64,000 bases of DNA from Iris pallida. Its lineage: Eukaryota; Streptophyta; Magnoliopsida; Asparagales; Iridaceae. A program made the translations under genes and the position numbers. This document shows positions 37,756-49,597 of this stretch, one piece after another. Position 1 is the first letter of the stretch. Each line of letters begins with the position of its first letter. Under the pieces are notes generated by a model that was not told the DNA's origin, searched no databases, and saw only the letters and a program-made list of their open reading frames with translations. The stretch is taken from the NCBI GenBank assembly GCA_029216955.1, contig JANAVB010029819.1:30934086-30998085 (forward strand). Direction: 5' to 3'.

Positions 37756-38794
37756 TGTAGGAATGTTGAGCAGCTCTAGAGGGGGGTGAATAGAGTGCGT
37801 GTGTGTAGCGGAAAGATAGTCACCAAATTTTTTATATAAGCAGTGTCATAGGTATGAAATACTGGACAGATGATATCAAACTATAAGAATATAAATGTGT
37901 AAAGTAAAAAGCATAAAAAAAAACTCATGGCACAGTGATGTATACTAGTATCCCCTGAGAGGACTAATCCAGTCTTAAGTACTCTTACTCGATGTTACTA
38001 TGGCACAAGCTTTAACCGAGCGCTTACAACTCCTTACAACACGAGTTTTCGTCCAAAGGACTCGCAACTTCAACTGAGGCAAACTTTGAAAACTAGAACA
38101 TTTTCGTAAACCTTCTTTACAACTCGAAGCAAACTCTAGATTGAATCAAAAAGGCACTTGCCTTGGATAGGAGTCGTTAAGGATAGATATGAAGAAGAAT
38201 AGCTCTAGAATGGTTTTTAATAGAGAGATAAGAGAAGAGTGGATGAATGATTTGGAATAAAAATTTCTTCTCTATTTGTAGCATTTTCTCAGGCAGAACT
38301 CGGCATGAGTTTGGGTCCACAATTTTTATATTTTGAAAAGTGGTTACAGATATTTAGGAAGACCAAAACAGTCTGGAACTAATCTGACCGAACTCGTGGT
38401 GAATTCGGGCCGAACTCAGCTTGAGTTCTATCATGAATATCTACTCATTTTGTCGGACTTTTTGTATTAGTATTGGACATGGAATTGGGTATAGATTTGT
38501 ATAGAATGTGGAGTAGATAAGTAGGCTTAATTTGGACAGTAGAGTTCAGTAGAAAGCTAGTTGCCAATCCGATAAACCTCACATTTTTCTAGACTCAATA
38601 AAAGAAAAAATAGATAATAAAATGTGAAAACAAGTCTTGACCAGCATCTATAGTTTTTGTATGATGAAGACGATAAATAGTAGCATGTTGGAAGTAGACG
38701 TTCTATTTTTGTACCAGTGGTGTATTAATTGCATATCGACTAAAGTTTATGTTGATTATCAAAATCAGGTGTGAATATGAACAATGTGGCAACA
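37756..38794 (-). repeat. 5' LTR of the large copia element (1039 bp)
   Basis: On the plus strand it runs TGTAGGAATGTTG...GTGGCAACA. It matches 11725-12291 and 59947-60973 in order. It contains GAGTTCGG-type repeats near 38390-38425. At the TATA position it reads TACAAATA (38273-38280) instead of TATAAATA. Being the promoter-bearing LTR, this would weaken transcription. Confidence 0.85.
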
Positions 38795-39467
38795 CAATAT
38801 ACTTAGACTTGTTCCATAATTTGGCTCCTGAAACGACAAATTCTCTATAAATATTAATTTTGAAAAAATAGTATAAATATGTAATTATTTTTTCTTATCA
38901 AAACATGCACAACAATTATGTTGGACAAGTTTCATGAAGTTCGGAAGCATATGGACACAAATAATCTATGACTTTTCGGTGTTCCGACATTATGGTGACA
39001 AGTTCGAATTTTATAAAATAGTAAACCTCAGTAAAATACTACAAAAATATATTCAGCGAAAAGCTTAAGATGTGTAGATTGTTACCAAAAATATAGGAAG
39101 GGTCAAAGTGGTCCAGAAGATGACCAAAACTCGCACACGAAAGATTTGGTTTTGTTTGGACACCTTTTTGTAGAAAGGAAGCTACGGATAAACGAAAGGA
39201 ACCATGTTGGTGGTCAATTGAACATAAAAATAGACACATATATCTTTCAATTATTTTTGGTTTCATGAGAAAAGGATGTCTAGAAGTACATGAAACCCTA
39301 GATGAAAAACAACATACCTGTTGGAACAAATTTGAACTTTGAACCCAACTTCTGGTGACTTCTAGGCTCCGCACCCCTCCAAGAAGTTATCGTGGCTCCT
39401 CGGGGACTTGCTATAATGTTAGAGGGGTGTCTTTGTGTCTCTAGAAAATTGGTAGAAGGTTCAAAGG
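38795..39467. other. Unassigned sequence right of the copia element
   Basis: It starts with the candidate TSD CAATA. It is AT-rich with one 111-codon minus-strand frame (39039-39374) that has no motif I know. It could be another old element or original host sequence; I see no termini. Confidence 0.3.
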
Positions 39468-40988
39468 TGTCATACCCCAGTCCCAAATATATCGGTGTAA
39501 AAATGCAACCATGCTAGCTAATACAATCTAGACTATGTTTTCAAATTAATGGACTTACTCTAAATTTACCACATTATAAAATATACTAAATAAACTATAT
39601 CTCAACTATGTCATAATCCACAATAATGCACAAAATCAAGAACAAATAATATATGTCATGGTCTACAGTCCATTAACATATATGTTTAGAATGGAGCCGA
39701 AGAATAATATAGGTCCATTAAAAATAGGTTATAACAGCAAAGGCAGAAATAAATAGTTTAAAGGACGTGAAAGTGATAACAAATAACGCTACCAACAGTA
39801 GCTGAATCCTACAGAACACATCAAGATAAATTCATATCGAAAGTCCAACTAACACCTGGATAGGTCAGCAGGTCACGAAGGAAACAAGCCATATATTAAC
39901 TGAAAAATAAATCAATATCAGGGCTTACTAACCATCTATGTGTATGGATGTTGCAGAAGACTTTGGAACATATGAGTAGGTAAAGGAATAAAGCATCGCA
40001 TCCGCTAAAGACTTATGTCTATATATACTAGCATTCCTTTCGACCATATTCTGACGCGCAGTCAACGGCCGATGTCGGATATATATTCTTGCAATACATC
40101 CATAAATAAGGAAACTAATAACCCATAACTGGGCAACCACTAAGTCTAATATATGTCTTCTCATACGTCTACTAATAGTCTTTTCCTCCTTTGTATAGTA
40201 CTAGTCATATCTATGACTCGAACAGTTCATATCTCAACGCAAATCTCTAACTAAGCGCTAGACTCAAACTGATAACTATATGTACCGACACACGAACTGC
40301 CTGCACTGATGATCAAGTCCATGCCAATACATTGTATCTCACTCGTAGTGACGTGTATGATACGTGACAAGGAAAAAAAGTTATTGAAAATAACTTCACA
40401 ACAATCAAGAACATCTCCTACTTGCAACATCATACACACGCACACATACATTGATGACACCATCTATGGCACCCAAGTCATACTTGGACACACCACTAAG
40501 AATAACATTTAACAAACACAAGCACAAGAATATAAATTTAAACAGTACAAGAAAGACAAGGTATCATGCCTGTAATATCGGTAGGGGTGTAAATCAACAG
40601 TCCAGCTCCAACTGTAGTCGAATGAACACGAACTCCAAAAATACAAATAAAACTAAAATAAATAGTAACTCAAAGACTTCACCACCAACCATATATACAC
40701 TTACCATATATTTAGTCTCTACTTATGCATAATCCACCAAATTAGTTTATATCCAAATATAGGCATATAATATTATACTAACATGACAAACATATTATTC
40801 TATAATTTGAAAATAGTAACTTTAAATTTCTAAAATCTAAATACAAATATAAAATATCTAAATATAATACAACCAACATATATGTTCATATGAACTTACT
40901 AATTTTCATATATGGCAATATATCTTACAGTATCATGAAAACACATAAAGTAATATTTTATAACATAAAAATATTTATTTAAATCCTA

Positions 40989-41055
<67 letters not shown>

Positions 41056-41058
41056 TAA
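39468..41058 (-). repeat. Partial gypsy LTR, minus orientation
   Basis: TGTCATACCCCAGTCCCAAA at 39468 resembles the LTR ends at 49675 and 54807 (TGTAACGCCC...GTCCCAAAATAC). Downstream, ATATGTCATGGTCTACAGTCC and the phrase on 'CAGGTCA' recall the equivalent region of 20250-20470. The rest fades into AT-rich sequence and a (TA)n run, where a LINE inserted. The other end and an internal region are not seen. Confidence 0.45.
40989..41051. repeat. (TA)n array at the LINE insertion site
   Basis: About 60 bases of TA are followed by TGTATTAAA. The string TATATATATGTGTATTAAA recurs right after the LINE (47551-47569), so this array served as the insertion target. Confidence 0.85.
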
Positions 41059-41168
41059 ATATTATACAATGTCTCTGCTCCTTCCTCCTGAGCTCCCTTT
41101 TCTTCTCCGCCAGGGAAGCCCCTAGGGCTTCCCCTTTCCGGCTCTCCTCCGGTGGTTGGTGTCTGCCG

Positions 41169-43830
41169 ATGGCCCATCCTTGGCCGGCCGACTGCGTGGA
41201 GTTGTTCTGTCAACTCGACTCCCCCTTGCCCCCCTCTTCCCGCTCTTCCCCTCTACCCCCCTCCGCTCTCCAGCCTCACAGTCTAGAACCTACCCCTCCG
41301 GCGACCGCGACTCCATCCTCCACCCTCGTCCAGCCCCCCTACCCCCCTCCAGTTTGGTTTCTGGCTACCCCCCGCCCATGCGCGTTCTCCCATTCCCCTC
41401 AACTGTGCCCTCATTCGCGGCTGATGCGCCCGCTTCGGCAGGTCAATCGGCTTTCGAGCTCGTCCACAGCTCCCTTCCTCGCCACCAGCTCCCCTACGCT
41501 CCCTTGCACAATCCCGCTCAGATTCGAAATTCAAACGGAGCAGTATTCTGCTTGGGGGGGTCGCCCACCTGCGGTACAGGCTCTAGGGGACTTTCCTACT
41601 GGCATCTAGTGGACGGTTTAGTCAACCATCACCACGTGGAGGGCCATCATCATTCGCTTTCGGCTGAGCGTACTCTTTCCTCGCCTACGGTTTATCATAG
41701 TGGGGCCCACTCCCCCCATGGTTTTTACACGCAAGGCTCAGCAGCTTATCCCTCTGGTGGGACAACCCCTTTCCTGAGTTTTATGCTCCTGCGCCTACCT
41801 ATCAGGTTTATGCGCCTGCGCCTACCTTTCGGGTTTACGCGCCTGCGCCTACCTCTCAGGTTTACGCTCCTCGTCTGCTTCTCAGTTTTACGCGCCTGCG
41901 TCTGCCTCTTATTTTTACGTACATGCTCCAAGAACGCGTATCCGGTGGATGGCTCCTCTCCACTCCCTTATGCGTACGCATGGACCTCAGTAGGCGCTGC
42001 CCCCGCGCGTCCTCTTCTTTGTAGTATACCTCGGAGGCACCGCTGTGCTGGTCGACTTCCTCCTCCGTCCCTCTTAGGGTTACCGTCGGCTGCCCTGAGG
42101 GCCCCGCTCTGTCGGTTCTCGCCGACTCCGTCGCACTCGAGGCCACCGCTTCCCTACCTGGATCCAGCTCGATCTTCCCTCCCCTCATCCCCCACCCCCT
42201 CTCCGTGGCCCCCCTCGGCTTCCAGCTCATTGTCCCTTGGACAGGTGCCCCCCTTGTTGCTTCCCAGGAGGCACCGGCGGCCCATCCTCTCCCGGGCGCA
42301 GTTAGTTTGATTGAGGCGCCACCCATTGTGCTTGGTGACACCTCTGGATCCTTGGACCCCTCTCCCCGCCCTGGGCAGTCTCCTTTCCAGGCCGCTCTTT
42401 CGACCCCCTGCGGAGAGATTCAGGATCCTTTCTCGTCTGCTGCAGCTCAGATCTCCTACGCCGCCAAGTTGCGTCCAGACTTAGCGTCAGCCAAAGGTCT
42501 CCTTTTTTTGGACGTCTCTCTACCGGACATTGAGTACTCCTAGGAGTCTACTGTGCCTTTGGTTCTATTTTTCGAAGCGGAACTGTCATCTCTTTCATCC
42601 TCTTTTCTCCACACTTTTATCCTCAAATTCTCGAACGGCTGCCCCAAACTCTCCAGGGTTCAGGAGACGATTATCAGTTGGAGACTCTCTGCAGAATATC
42701 GCATGGCTCCCCTCGACCATAGACATATTCTTCTCCACCTATCATCCGATGGCGACCACAGGACCGTATGGTCCAAAGAAACATGCAGAATAGATTCCCA
42801 CCAGATGAAGATCATCAAGTGGTCAGCGGGCTTTAACACCAAAGAAGACTCAGCACAGGTTGACGCCTGGGTTACCCTGCCTAATCTACCTCTCATCTGC
42901 TTTGTCCCAGCTGCACTTAGGCGTATATCCAACTCCTTCAGAACATATATAGCTACAGCGCCCGAGACCAGCAACCTCACCAAGGCTCACTATACCAAAA
43001 TTTGTGTGGAACTCGACCTTAACAAAGAATCGCCCAATTTCATCTCTATATAGCTGGGCAACCAAACCCATACACAACAAATCCTCTACGACAACCATAT
43101 CATGTTCTGCAACCACTGCCACTTAAGAGGTCACCTCCCTAAGCACTGCCACCGTCTTCACCCGGAACTAAAAAAGAAAGCTCCCCGGAACGACATCCAA
43201 CCATTAGAGGTAAGGACTCCCAAGCAACCCCTCCTACCTCTTCCAAACTCACACACTCGATTTGAATCCAGCGACGAAAAGTCTGAGAAGTGTGATTCCT
43301 CCAGCAAAGCCTTGATCCCTTTCAATACCCAAGCCATAACTCTTTCTAACCAATTCGACGCTCTCAATTAGAAAGACACGGAATTTGAGACTGAATCCCC
43401 CCAAGTCGACCATGCCTCTATCGAGTCGCCCACCAACCCGCAGGATGTAGAGGCGACCACGGCCACCGTTGTCCCTGATCAACAACAACAAATCAACGAA
43501 GATGCAGTGGAAGATGCCCTAGCTATCCTACGACCAGACCGAATGTAGAGAGGACTACAGGTCCGAGCCGCAGGCTATCCTCTACAGCAGACTATTCTTC
43601 GGATAGAGAGTGTAAATGACTCTATAGTGATTCCTCCCGAGAATCTGATCCTGGACTCCATACGGAATCAATAAGCCCTCCCCCGAACCCACAAGAGCAA
43701 TCTATCAGCGAACCTACCACCTCGTCAATGATAGGAGCTCCTGCCACTGAGGCCAGGGTCAAATAAGGTATAGCAGAAACCTCAACAATCCAAACTAGAT
43801 CCGCTGCCAAGCAGATCAAAAAACCCTCCC
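41169..43830 (+). pseudogene. LINE ORF1 (nucleic-acid-binding protein), broken
   Basis: The likely start is the ATG at 41169 (MAHPWPADCVEL). The N-terminal third is Pro/Ser-rich, with a 9-residue repeat YAPAPTxxV at 41782-41915. A DUF4283-like domain follows (about 42553-43053, including CRIDSHQMKIIKWSAGFN and AWVTLPNLPLICFVPAALRR). After an in-frame TAG (43051) comes a CCHC knuckle, CNHCHLRGHLPKHC (about 43110-43150), and an acidic tail with further stops (43369 onward). Family ORF1 proteins coat LINE RNA. The 384-codon frame at 41156-42310 covers the Pro-rich part mostly out of frame. Confidence 0.72.
41782..41915 (+). repeat. 27-bp tandem repeat in LINE ORF1
   Basis: Three exact-length units (41782-41808, 41809-41835, 41836-41862) of TATGCTCCTGCGCCTACC plus nine variable bases encode YAPAPT(Y/F/S)(Q/R)V. 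One or two degenerate, frameshifted units follow to about 41915. Confidence 0.85.
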
Positions 43831-43842
43831 ACAATATCCTTA

Positions 43843-46800
43843 ATGCTTAACATCCTCTCCTGGAATGTTCGCGGCCTGGCGAACAAACCCACAATAAGGA
43901 GAATAACTACTCTTCAGAAAATCCACAAGATCGACATCCTCATTATTCTCGAACCCAAAATTCCTCCCAAAAGATTAAAATCTATCCAGTTGCAACTTGG
44001 TCTCCCCACGGCTGTCGCTGGCAGATATGACATTTGGATCCTCTGCACGGAGGACGTCAACTTAGGAGTCATTCAGGACTCCTAGCATGCTCTCTCCTGC
44101 TGGTTTGAACACCCCATGATCCCGATACGAGCCATCATATCAGCGGTTCACGGCAGCTGCGATATCGCAGAGAGAAAACACCTCTGGAACAACCTACTTG
44201 ACATCAACCCCCATCACAGCAACACTCCTTGGATCTGCATTGGGGACTTTAACGCGGTTACTTGCAGAGAAGAGAAAATTGGTGGTCGCCCTCCTACCAT
44301 GTCGGCCATGCAAGATTTTAACAACTTTATCTTCAATGCTCATCTAGAACCCCTTCATTTCGCAGGCAACGCCTTTACCTGGTGCAACATACAGGAGGGC
44401 GACCGTCGACAATACTCTCGGCTGGACAGGGCTCTCACGAATGCCTTCTGAAATGGAATGGGGTTCACTAGCTACCTGTCCCACCTCAACTCCTCTGAAT
44501 CTGACCACGCACCTCTGATGGTTGAAATTAAAAACAATACCAATCCATTCAAAAAAACTTCCAATTCCTCGACTTCTGGACCGAGCACCCATAATTTCTT
44601 GGCATCGTAACGGAAGCGTGGAACCGCGAGGACTCTCCCAACCCCCTCTCTAGAGTGAGCAATAAGCTCAAAGCTACGAGAAGAGCTCTACCCCTTTGGA
44701 GCAAACAAGCCTACGGGGACATCTTCCAAGCCGTTCGGGTGGCAGAGGATGATGTCACCCGTGCCGAAGCCATGTTCGCCAACGAACCGCTCTGTAGAAG
44801 CCAGGACAGCACTGACCCTCACCAAGGCTATTCTCAAATTCAGGCTCAAAGTTGAGACTAATTTTTGGAAGCAGAAAGCGAGGTTGAAATGGGACAGCGA
44901 GGGGGATAAAAACTCAAAATAATTTCATAACTGCGTCAACGGCCGCAGACAGAAACTTTCGATTCATAATACCACTACGACAACGGGAACATCATCACCG
45001 ACCAAAAGGGCATTCAAACAGCAGCCACAGATTTCTATTCCAAACTATTCTCTAAAGAGACAGTTCACAAAGATAGCACGTTCCTTGATCAAATCCCCCT
45101 TCTCATCAATGCTACCGATAACGCCCAGCTAGAACATGCCACTACTTCCCAGAAGGTGAAAAAGGCGATGTGGGCTCTGAATGAGCATAGTGCTCCAGGC
45201 CCGGACGACTTTTCGGTGGTTTTCTTCCGCACATGCTGGGATATTATCCAACATGACATCACCGAAGTGGCTATTGCTTTCTTCAAAGGTGCCACTTACC
45301 CCAAAGCCATATCGAGCGCCAAGCTGATCCTTATCTCAAAAAAAGATAACTCGGAGTTCTTTCACGACTTTCTCTCCATCAGCCTGTACAACTTCACTAA
45401 CAAGATCATCTCCAAGATCAACGTAACTAGAATGGCTAGAATTCTCCCCAAGATCATCTTCGAGGAGCAAAGTAGGTTTGTTCGTAGGAGAAACATCCAG
45501 GAAAATATTATGCTGGCCCAAGAGTTAATCACTTGTATGAAATTCCCAGTAAGAGAGGGCAACATCACAGTCAAAATTGACATAGAGAAAGCTTATGACA
45601 GACTGGATTGACAATTCATGATCTGGGTCTTCAGGGCTTTCGGATTCTCGGAAACCTGGACCAACATCATATGGAGATCAATTAGCAACTCCTAGTTCTT
45701 TACGGTCATCAACGGTCAAGTTCAGGGGTTTTTTAAATCCAAATGAGGGGTTAGACAGGGCGATCCTCTATCTTCTACTGTCTTCATCATCGCAGCTGAT
45801 GCTCTAAGCAGGAACCTCAACAACATGGTCAGTACCCTGAACTTCCAATACTACCACACTTCCAGCGGATGCTCTATTATCAATCATCTGGCATTCGCCG
45901 ACGATTTACTCATATTCTCCTTCGGGGACGAAGGAGTGGTAGAAGTGGTCTACAACACCCTGAAGTGGTATGCTAGATGCTCCGGACAAAAGATCAATAC
46001 CTCTAAGAGCGTTATCTACGCCCACCACAACATCAAGAGAGAGCACGCTAGAATATATGTCAACTTAACATCCTTTTCTGTTGACCACCCTCTGTTTAAC
46101 TATCTCGGAAGCCCTCTTGTATATGGGAAATCCTACGTGGCTATCTTTGAGAACTTGATCTCGAGAATCAGGAAGAAACTGGAAGGGTGGCATAATGCCA
46201 CGCTATCCTCCGGCGATAAGATGACCCTTATCAATCATGTGCTCACATCCATCCCCATCCATACTATGGTGGCTTGCTCCTCGCCCAAGAAGGTTCTTTC
46301 TTCGATCGAACAGATCTTCAGCAATTTCTTCTGGGGGCACTATAACGGCAAAGATAAGCATCACTGGGCTAGCTGGGACACCATGGCTCATTCGACTGTC
46401 GATGGGGGGCTGGGATTTACCAAACTTACTAACTTCGTTAAAGCCTTCTCGATGAAATTGTGGTGGAAGCTCTGCACAAGCAACAACCTATGGACCAGGT
46501 TTGTGAAGGCCAGGTACTTCAAGCACATCCATCCGGCTTTGGCCATATCCAAATGCAGATCCTCAGCAGCTTGGCGTCGGATCCTTACCGGGAGAGACCA
46601 CGCCGAGCCTGCAATGAGACTCCATCAAGGGGCGGGCGACTCGGATCCATTCCTGGAGCGATAGATGGGGGATAGCATGATCCCGAGCCATACTGAGACC
46701 CCGAGAGACACTAGGATCAAAGACATGTAGAATCCCACCACCGACGACTGGAACTGGGATAAAATTAGGGAATGGTCCGACAATGGAACGGCGGAGAGCA

Positions 46801-47140
46801 TCCGTATGCGCGGATTAAGAATCAGCTATGAAGGCGACGCTCTGAAATGGACGCTGAAGACCTCATGGGTTTTTTCTGTGAGGTCGGCGAGAAGAGCTGT
46901 CCAGGGTTATGGGCAGCCGCACCATCCCATGGCACACTATTGGCAATCCTGCATTCCCAAGAAGTTGTCGATCCTACTGTGGAGGGTCATTAGGAAGAAA
47001 TTGCCTACCGACGATATCCTCAACACCATCGGCATTAGCTTAGCGTCATCCTGCTCGTGCTGTCCTGAACCCCAGATGGAGACTATTAACCATATTTTTT
47101 CAGGAGAGCCTTCCCGGCAGGGTCTAGAGGACTCTTAACC
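43843..47140 (+). pseudogene. LINE ORF2: endonuclease, reverse transcriptase, zinc region (broken)
   Basis: The ATG at 43843 opens LNILSWNVRGLANKP (apurinic-type endonuclease; ILEPK catalytic Glu; WICIGDFNAV at about 44232; SDHAPL at about 44500). RT runs from about 45090 (SAPGPDDFSVVFF, KIDIEKAYDRLD, RQGDPLS) with the catalytic FADD at 45894-45905 and IHTMVACSSPKKV after it. Near 46930-47100 a zf-RVT-like region (IPKKLSILLWRVIRKKLPT...CSCC...INHIF) follows. Stops and shifts include 44083, 44449, about 44600-45090, 45609, 45745 and 46662. It nicks DNA and copies LINE RNA on site; this copy cannot. Confidence 0.85.
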
Positions 47141-47540
47141 AACTATACAACATTGATTAGAGCAGTAGATGCTTTAACGATCTTGCTGCCTCCTGGGGAT
47201 CGGCCTCCCACGGCCACCAGATCGTCGCAGCGGTCGCTACGTGGGCGATTTGGAAGAATCGCAACAAGGCTAGATACGAAGGTCACCAATACTCAGCCGA
47301 CCAGCTTATTCGGTAAATCAGCCGTCAATGCCGCAAAAGTAGCAACGAGTGCTCCCACAGTCCGAGAGCATTCTGGTCCTCGCTCAATACCAAGCTCGCG
47401 ATGGTTGAGTAGTTTCTCCCCCTCGTCTTTCTTTTGGTGGTATACTTGTATAGGCGTTGTCTTTTTGTTTCTGTCTTGTATACGTCAGCAGGCTTCGGCA
47501 TTTTGAGCCTTCTTTAATAAAACTAGGGGGGGTTCGATAA
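47141..47540 (+). other. LINE ORF2 C-terminal remnant and 3' UTR
   Basis: A region with GGCCACCAGATCGTCGCAGC and GCAACAAGGCTAGATACGAA corresponds in frame to a WAIWKNRNKARYEG-like C-terminus. Then come a CT-rich UTR, CTTGTATACGTCAGCAGG, CTTCGGCATTTTGAG, AATAAAA and a GGGGGGTTCGATAA end. The same order is found on the minus strand at 30311-30690. Confidence 0.6.
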
Positions 47541-47566
47541 TATATATATATATATATATGTGTATT

Positions 47567-47614
<48 letters not shown>
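47541..47614. repeat. (TA)n after the LINE
   Basis: TA runs (47541-47559 and 47571-47614) are separated by TGTGTATTAAAA, the presumed TSD copy. Confidence 0.85.
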
Positions 47615-47619
<5 letters not shown>

Positions 47620-47825
47620 GAAGGATCCATATCCCCTCATCATTTGCATCCCCAAGCATCCCCATCTTAACAACCGTTGGATGTTGATTAAGTCATTTAA
47701 TCTTAACCATTTATTTGAATGGTACAAATCAATGGTTAAGATTAGATGACTTAAACTAGATCCAATGATTGTTAATATGGGGATGTTGGGAATGTAAAAA
47801 AAAAGTAAGGGGATACGGAACCATG

Positions 47826-47829
<4 letters not shown>
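47615..47829. mobile_element. (TA)n-flanked palindromic MITE (Micron-like)
   Basis: The left arm GGATCCATATCCCCTCATCATTTGCATCCCCAAGC...CATCCCCATCTTAACAACCGTTGGAT...TCTTAACCATT pairs with the right arm (TTAAGATTAGATGACTTAAACTAGATCCAATGATTGTTAATATGGGGATG...GTAAGGGGATACGGAACC) over about 90 bases each. TA arrays abut both ends. Rice Micron elements are known to sit in (TA)n; this is similar in layout, and no sequence match is claimed. No coding. Confidence 0.6.

Positions 47830-47895
<66 letters not shown>
47830..47895. repeat. (TA)n right of the palindromic element
   Basis: About 65 bases of uninterrupted TA end at ATTGGAAGAGGG. Confidence 0.9.
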
Positions 47896-47898
<3 letters not shown>

Positions 47899-48239
47899 GG
47901 AAGAGGGGGAGGGGAGGGGTTAGAGCTAGGAGGTGGCCCGGGCTCCTACAAGAGAAAAGGAGAAACCCTAAGAGGATTACAATACAATGAACCTCAGCCG
48001 GGCAACCTGGGCCTGGGGAAGCTAGAAGAGGTCATTTTTGAAATTGTTAAAGGGCATTTTTGGCTAAATACCTTTTATTGGGTCTTAATGTTCTAGGTCC
48101 TGCAACCACCAGTTCCTCAACAGCTATGGAGATATTGGGAAGCCAGGGGTTAGTGTGAGTAGAGCCCACTGTATTTTGTTCGAAGGTGATTACCTCCTAC
48201 ACTTCCTTCATTCTTGACTTAAAAAATTAGTTAAAATTG
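47896..48239. other. Unassigned sequence
   Basis: There is no gene, terminus or repeat I can recognise. The first 100 bases are purine-rich on the plus strand. Confidence 0.25.
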
Positions 48240-48575
48240 GATTGACGTGCCATAAATATCAGGTAGGTTAACTCATTGTCGGCCGCCTCCTAAGAGCGAA
48301 ACACTGCAATCCGAGCAATATGCTCCTTTATCCTAGCTTTTTCGTATGAGTAATCCAACTGTACTTTCTTTATTCTTTCCAAACAAGTTCGTTCAAAATT
48401 AGGTTGCTGCTCTAGCAGTATCATGTGAGCCAACTCCTTGTTGGCATCCTCTTGAGAGCACTATTCAGCAATCCAAGCCAAATACTCCTTCAATAATGGC
48501 ATAAATCTGGGTCCCTCTTTCCAAGTGATTGAATCCCTAAATCAGACTGCAGTCCATTTTCAGCCACGCCGAGAA
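48240..48575 (-). pseudogene. Degenerate coding segment of unknown family
   Basis: One minus-strand frame reads FRDSITWKEGPRFMPLLKEY, LAWIAE, stop, CSQEDANKELAHMILLEQQ, PNFERTCLERIKKVQLDYS and YEKARIKEHIARIAVFRS, with only three internal stops over about 110 codons and a helical, charged composition. A second, weaker copy of the 'ED.NKEL..ILLEQQ.NF' phrase follows (EAADNELTYLIFMARQSNF). It lies downstream of a LINE ORF1 fragment but has no match in the LINE at 41059. I do not recognise it. Confidence 0.45.
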
Positions 48576-48586
48576 TTGCCGCTTCG

Positions 48587-49536
48587 CTAAGAGATTCCGG
48601 GGGGGGTAGTTGTATTAGGTTGGTGAGTTTTATCACAATTAGGGAGTTGTGACCCAGTGGAAGACAGAGAGCTGTCCTGGTTAGATGATTCGTTGTCAGC
48701 TATACAGAAGATGTCCTCAGTTGGGTGGTTGCAATCCCCTGGTGTGTTAAGTAAAGTGTCTAGAGGTTGATCTTCGGTACTTGGGGGTTTCCGTTTGAGT
48801 GCCATCCTCCGCCTCCGAGCGGGTGGCCGCCTATCGACTATTATCTCTGTCGGTGATGGAGGCTACGCCAGTGGTGTGTGCCTCCTGGTGGTCGTCGGTG
48901 GGGTAAACCACCTGATTGTCGTCCGAAGGATCTAAGGCAAGAATGTTGAATTTGTTAGTCAAGGTAACTCCTGTGGTTTTTGTGGGAGCTGTGTCGCTTC
49001 CCTAGGGAGTGCTTTTCTTGGGTTGATCTACACCACGAGAAAGTCCAACAACGAGTTCCAATCGGGTATGGATATTGGGTAATGAGAGGAGCGGTGGCTT
49101 AAGGTTTTGGCTCCTCAAGTCAACCTTATGAGTCACTTTTATGTCTTTTTCTATCTTCTTTAGTTTATGATGAGCTCTGAAATAGGGTTCGGTAGATTGG
49201 CCTCTTATGTGGTAGTTCTTGCAGAAGAAGATGTTGTTATCATAGATAATTTGCTGAGTGTACATTTTGCTGCCAAGGAAGATTTGGATAGAGTTGGGGA
49301 GCTCCTTCGATAAGTCCAGCTCCATGTAAATTTTGGCATAATTAGCGTTGGACAGATTACGAGTTTCCTCCGCCATCGCCTCGAAAGTCCCAAAAGAGTT
49401 GGCTATCCTCTTCATCGCAGCTGGCACAAAACATATCAGCGACGAATTAGGTAGGGTTACCCAGGCCGCGACAACCATCGAGTCTTCCTTAGGGTTGAAA
49501 TTCGGAGACCATTTAGCAATTTTTATGAGGAGAGAG

Positions 49537-49540
<4 letters not shown>
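48587..49540 (-). pseudogene. Second LINE copy: ORF1 fragment
   Basis: Reading right to left, KIAKWSPNFNPKEDSMVVAA, AWVTLPNSSLICFVPAAMKR and YMELDLSKELPNSIQIF align with 42800-43050 of the other LINE, followed by a degenerate knuckle (FCKNYHIRGQS), KPPLLSLPNIHTRLE and an acidic tail (48805-48587). The N-terminal part is cut off by a (TA)n array at 49541, and no ORF2 follows. Confidence 0.75.

Positions 49541-49597
<57 letters not shown>

Larger units (their letters stand above)
41059..47540 (+). mobile_element. Plant L1-type LINE, nearly full length, inactive
   Basis: It has a GC-rich 5' leader, ORF1 with zinc knuckle, ORF2 with endonuclease, RT and C-terminal zinc-binding region, then a 3' UTR with AATAAAA (47516-47522) and a G-rich end before (TA)n. 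The flanking strings ...TATATATGTATTAAA (to 41058) and ...TATATATGTGTATTAAA (to 47569) look like a target-site duplication in a TA repeat. Stops and frameshifts affect both ORFs. Confidence 0.82.

Noticed and set aside
38795..39467. Possible host gene fragment (111-codon minus-strand frame at 39039-39374)
   Set aside because: No recognisable motif, splice sites or similarity to anything else in the window; left as unassigned.
41156..42310. 384-codon plus-strand frame, the longest near the LINE start
   Set aside because: It is Pro/Leu/Arg-rich, has no domain, and reads through the YAPAPT repeat in another frame; the ATG at 41169 and the DUF4283-like block fit ORF1 better.
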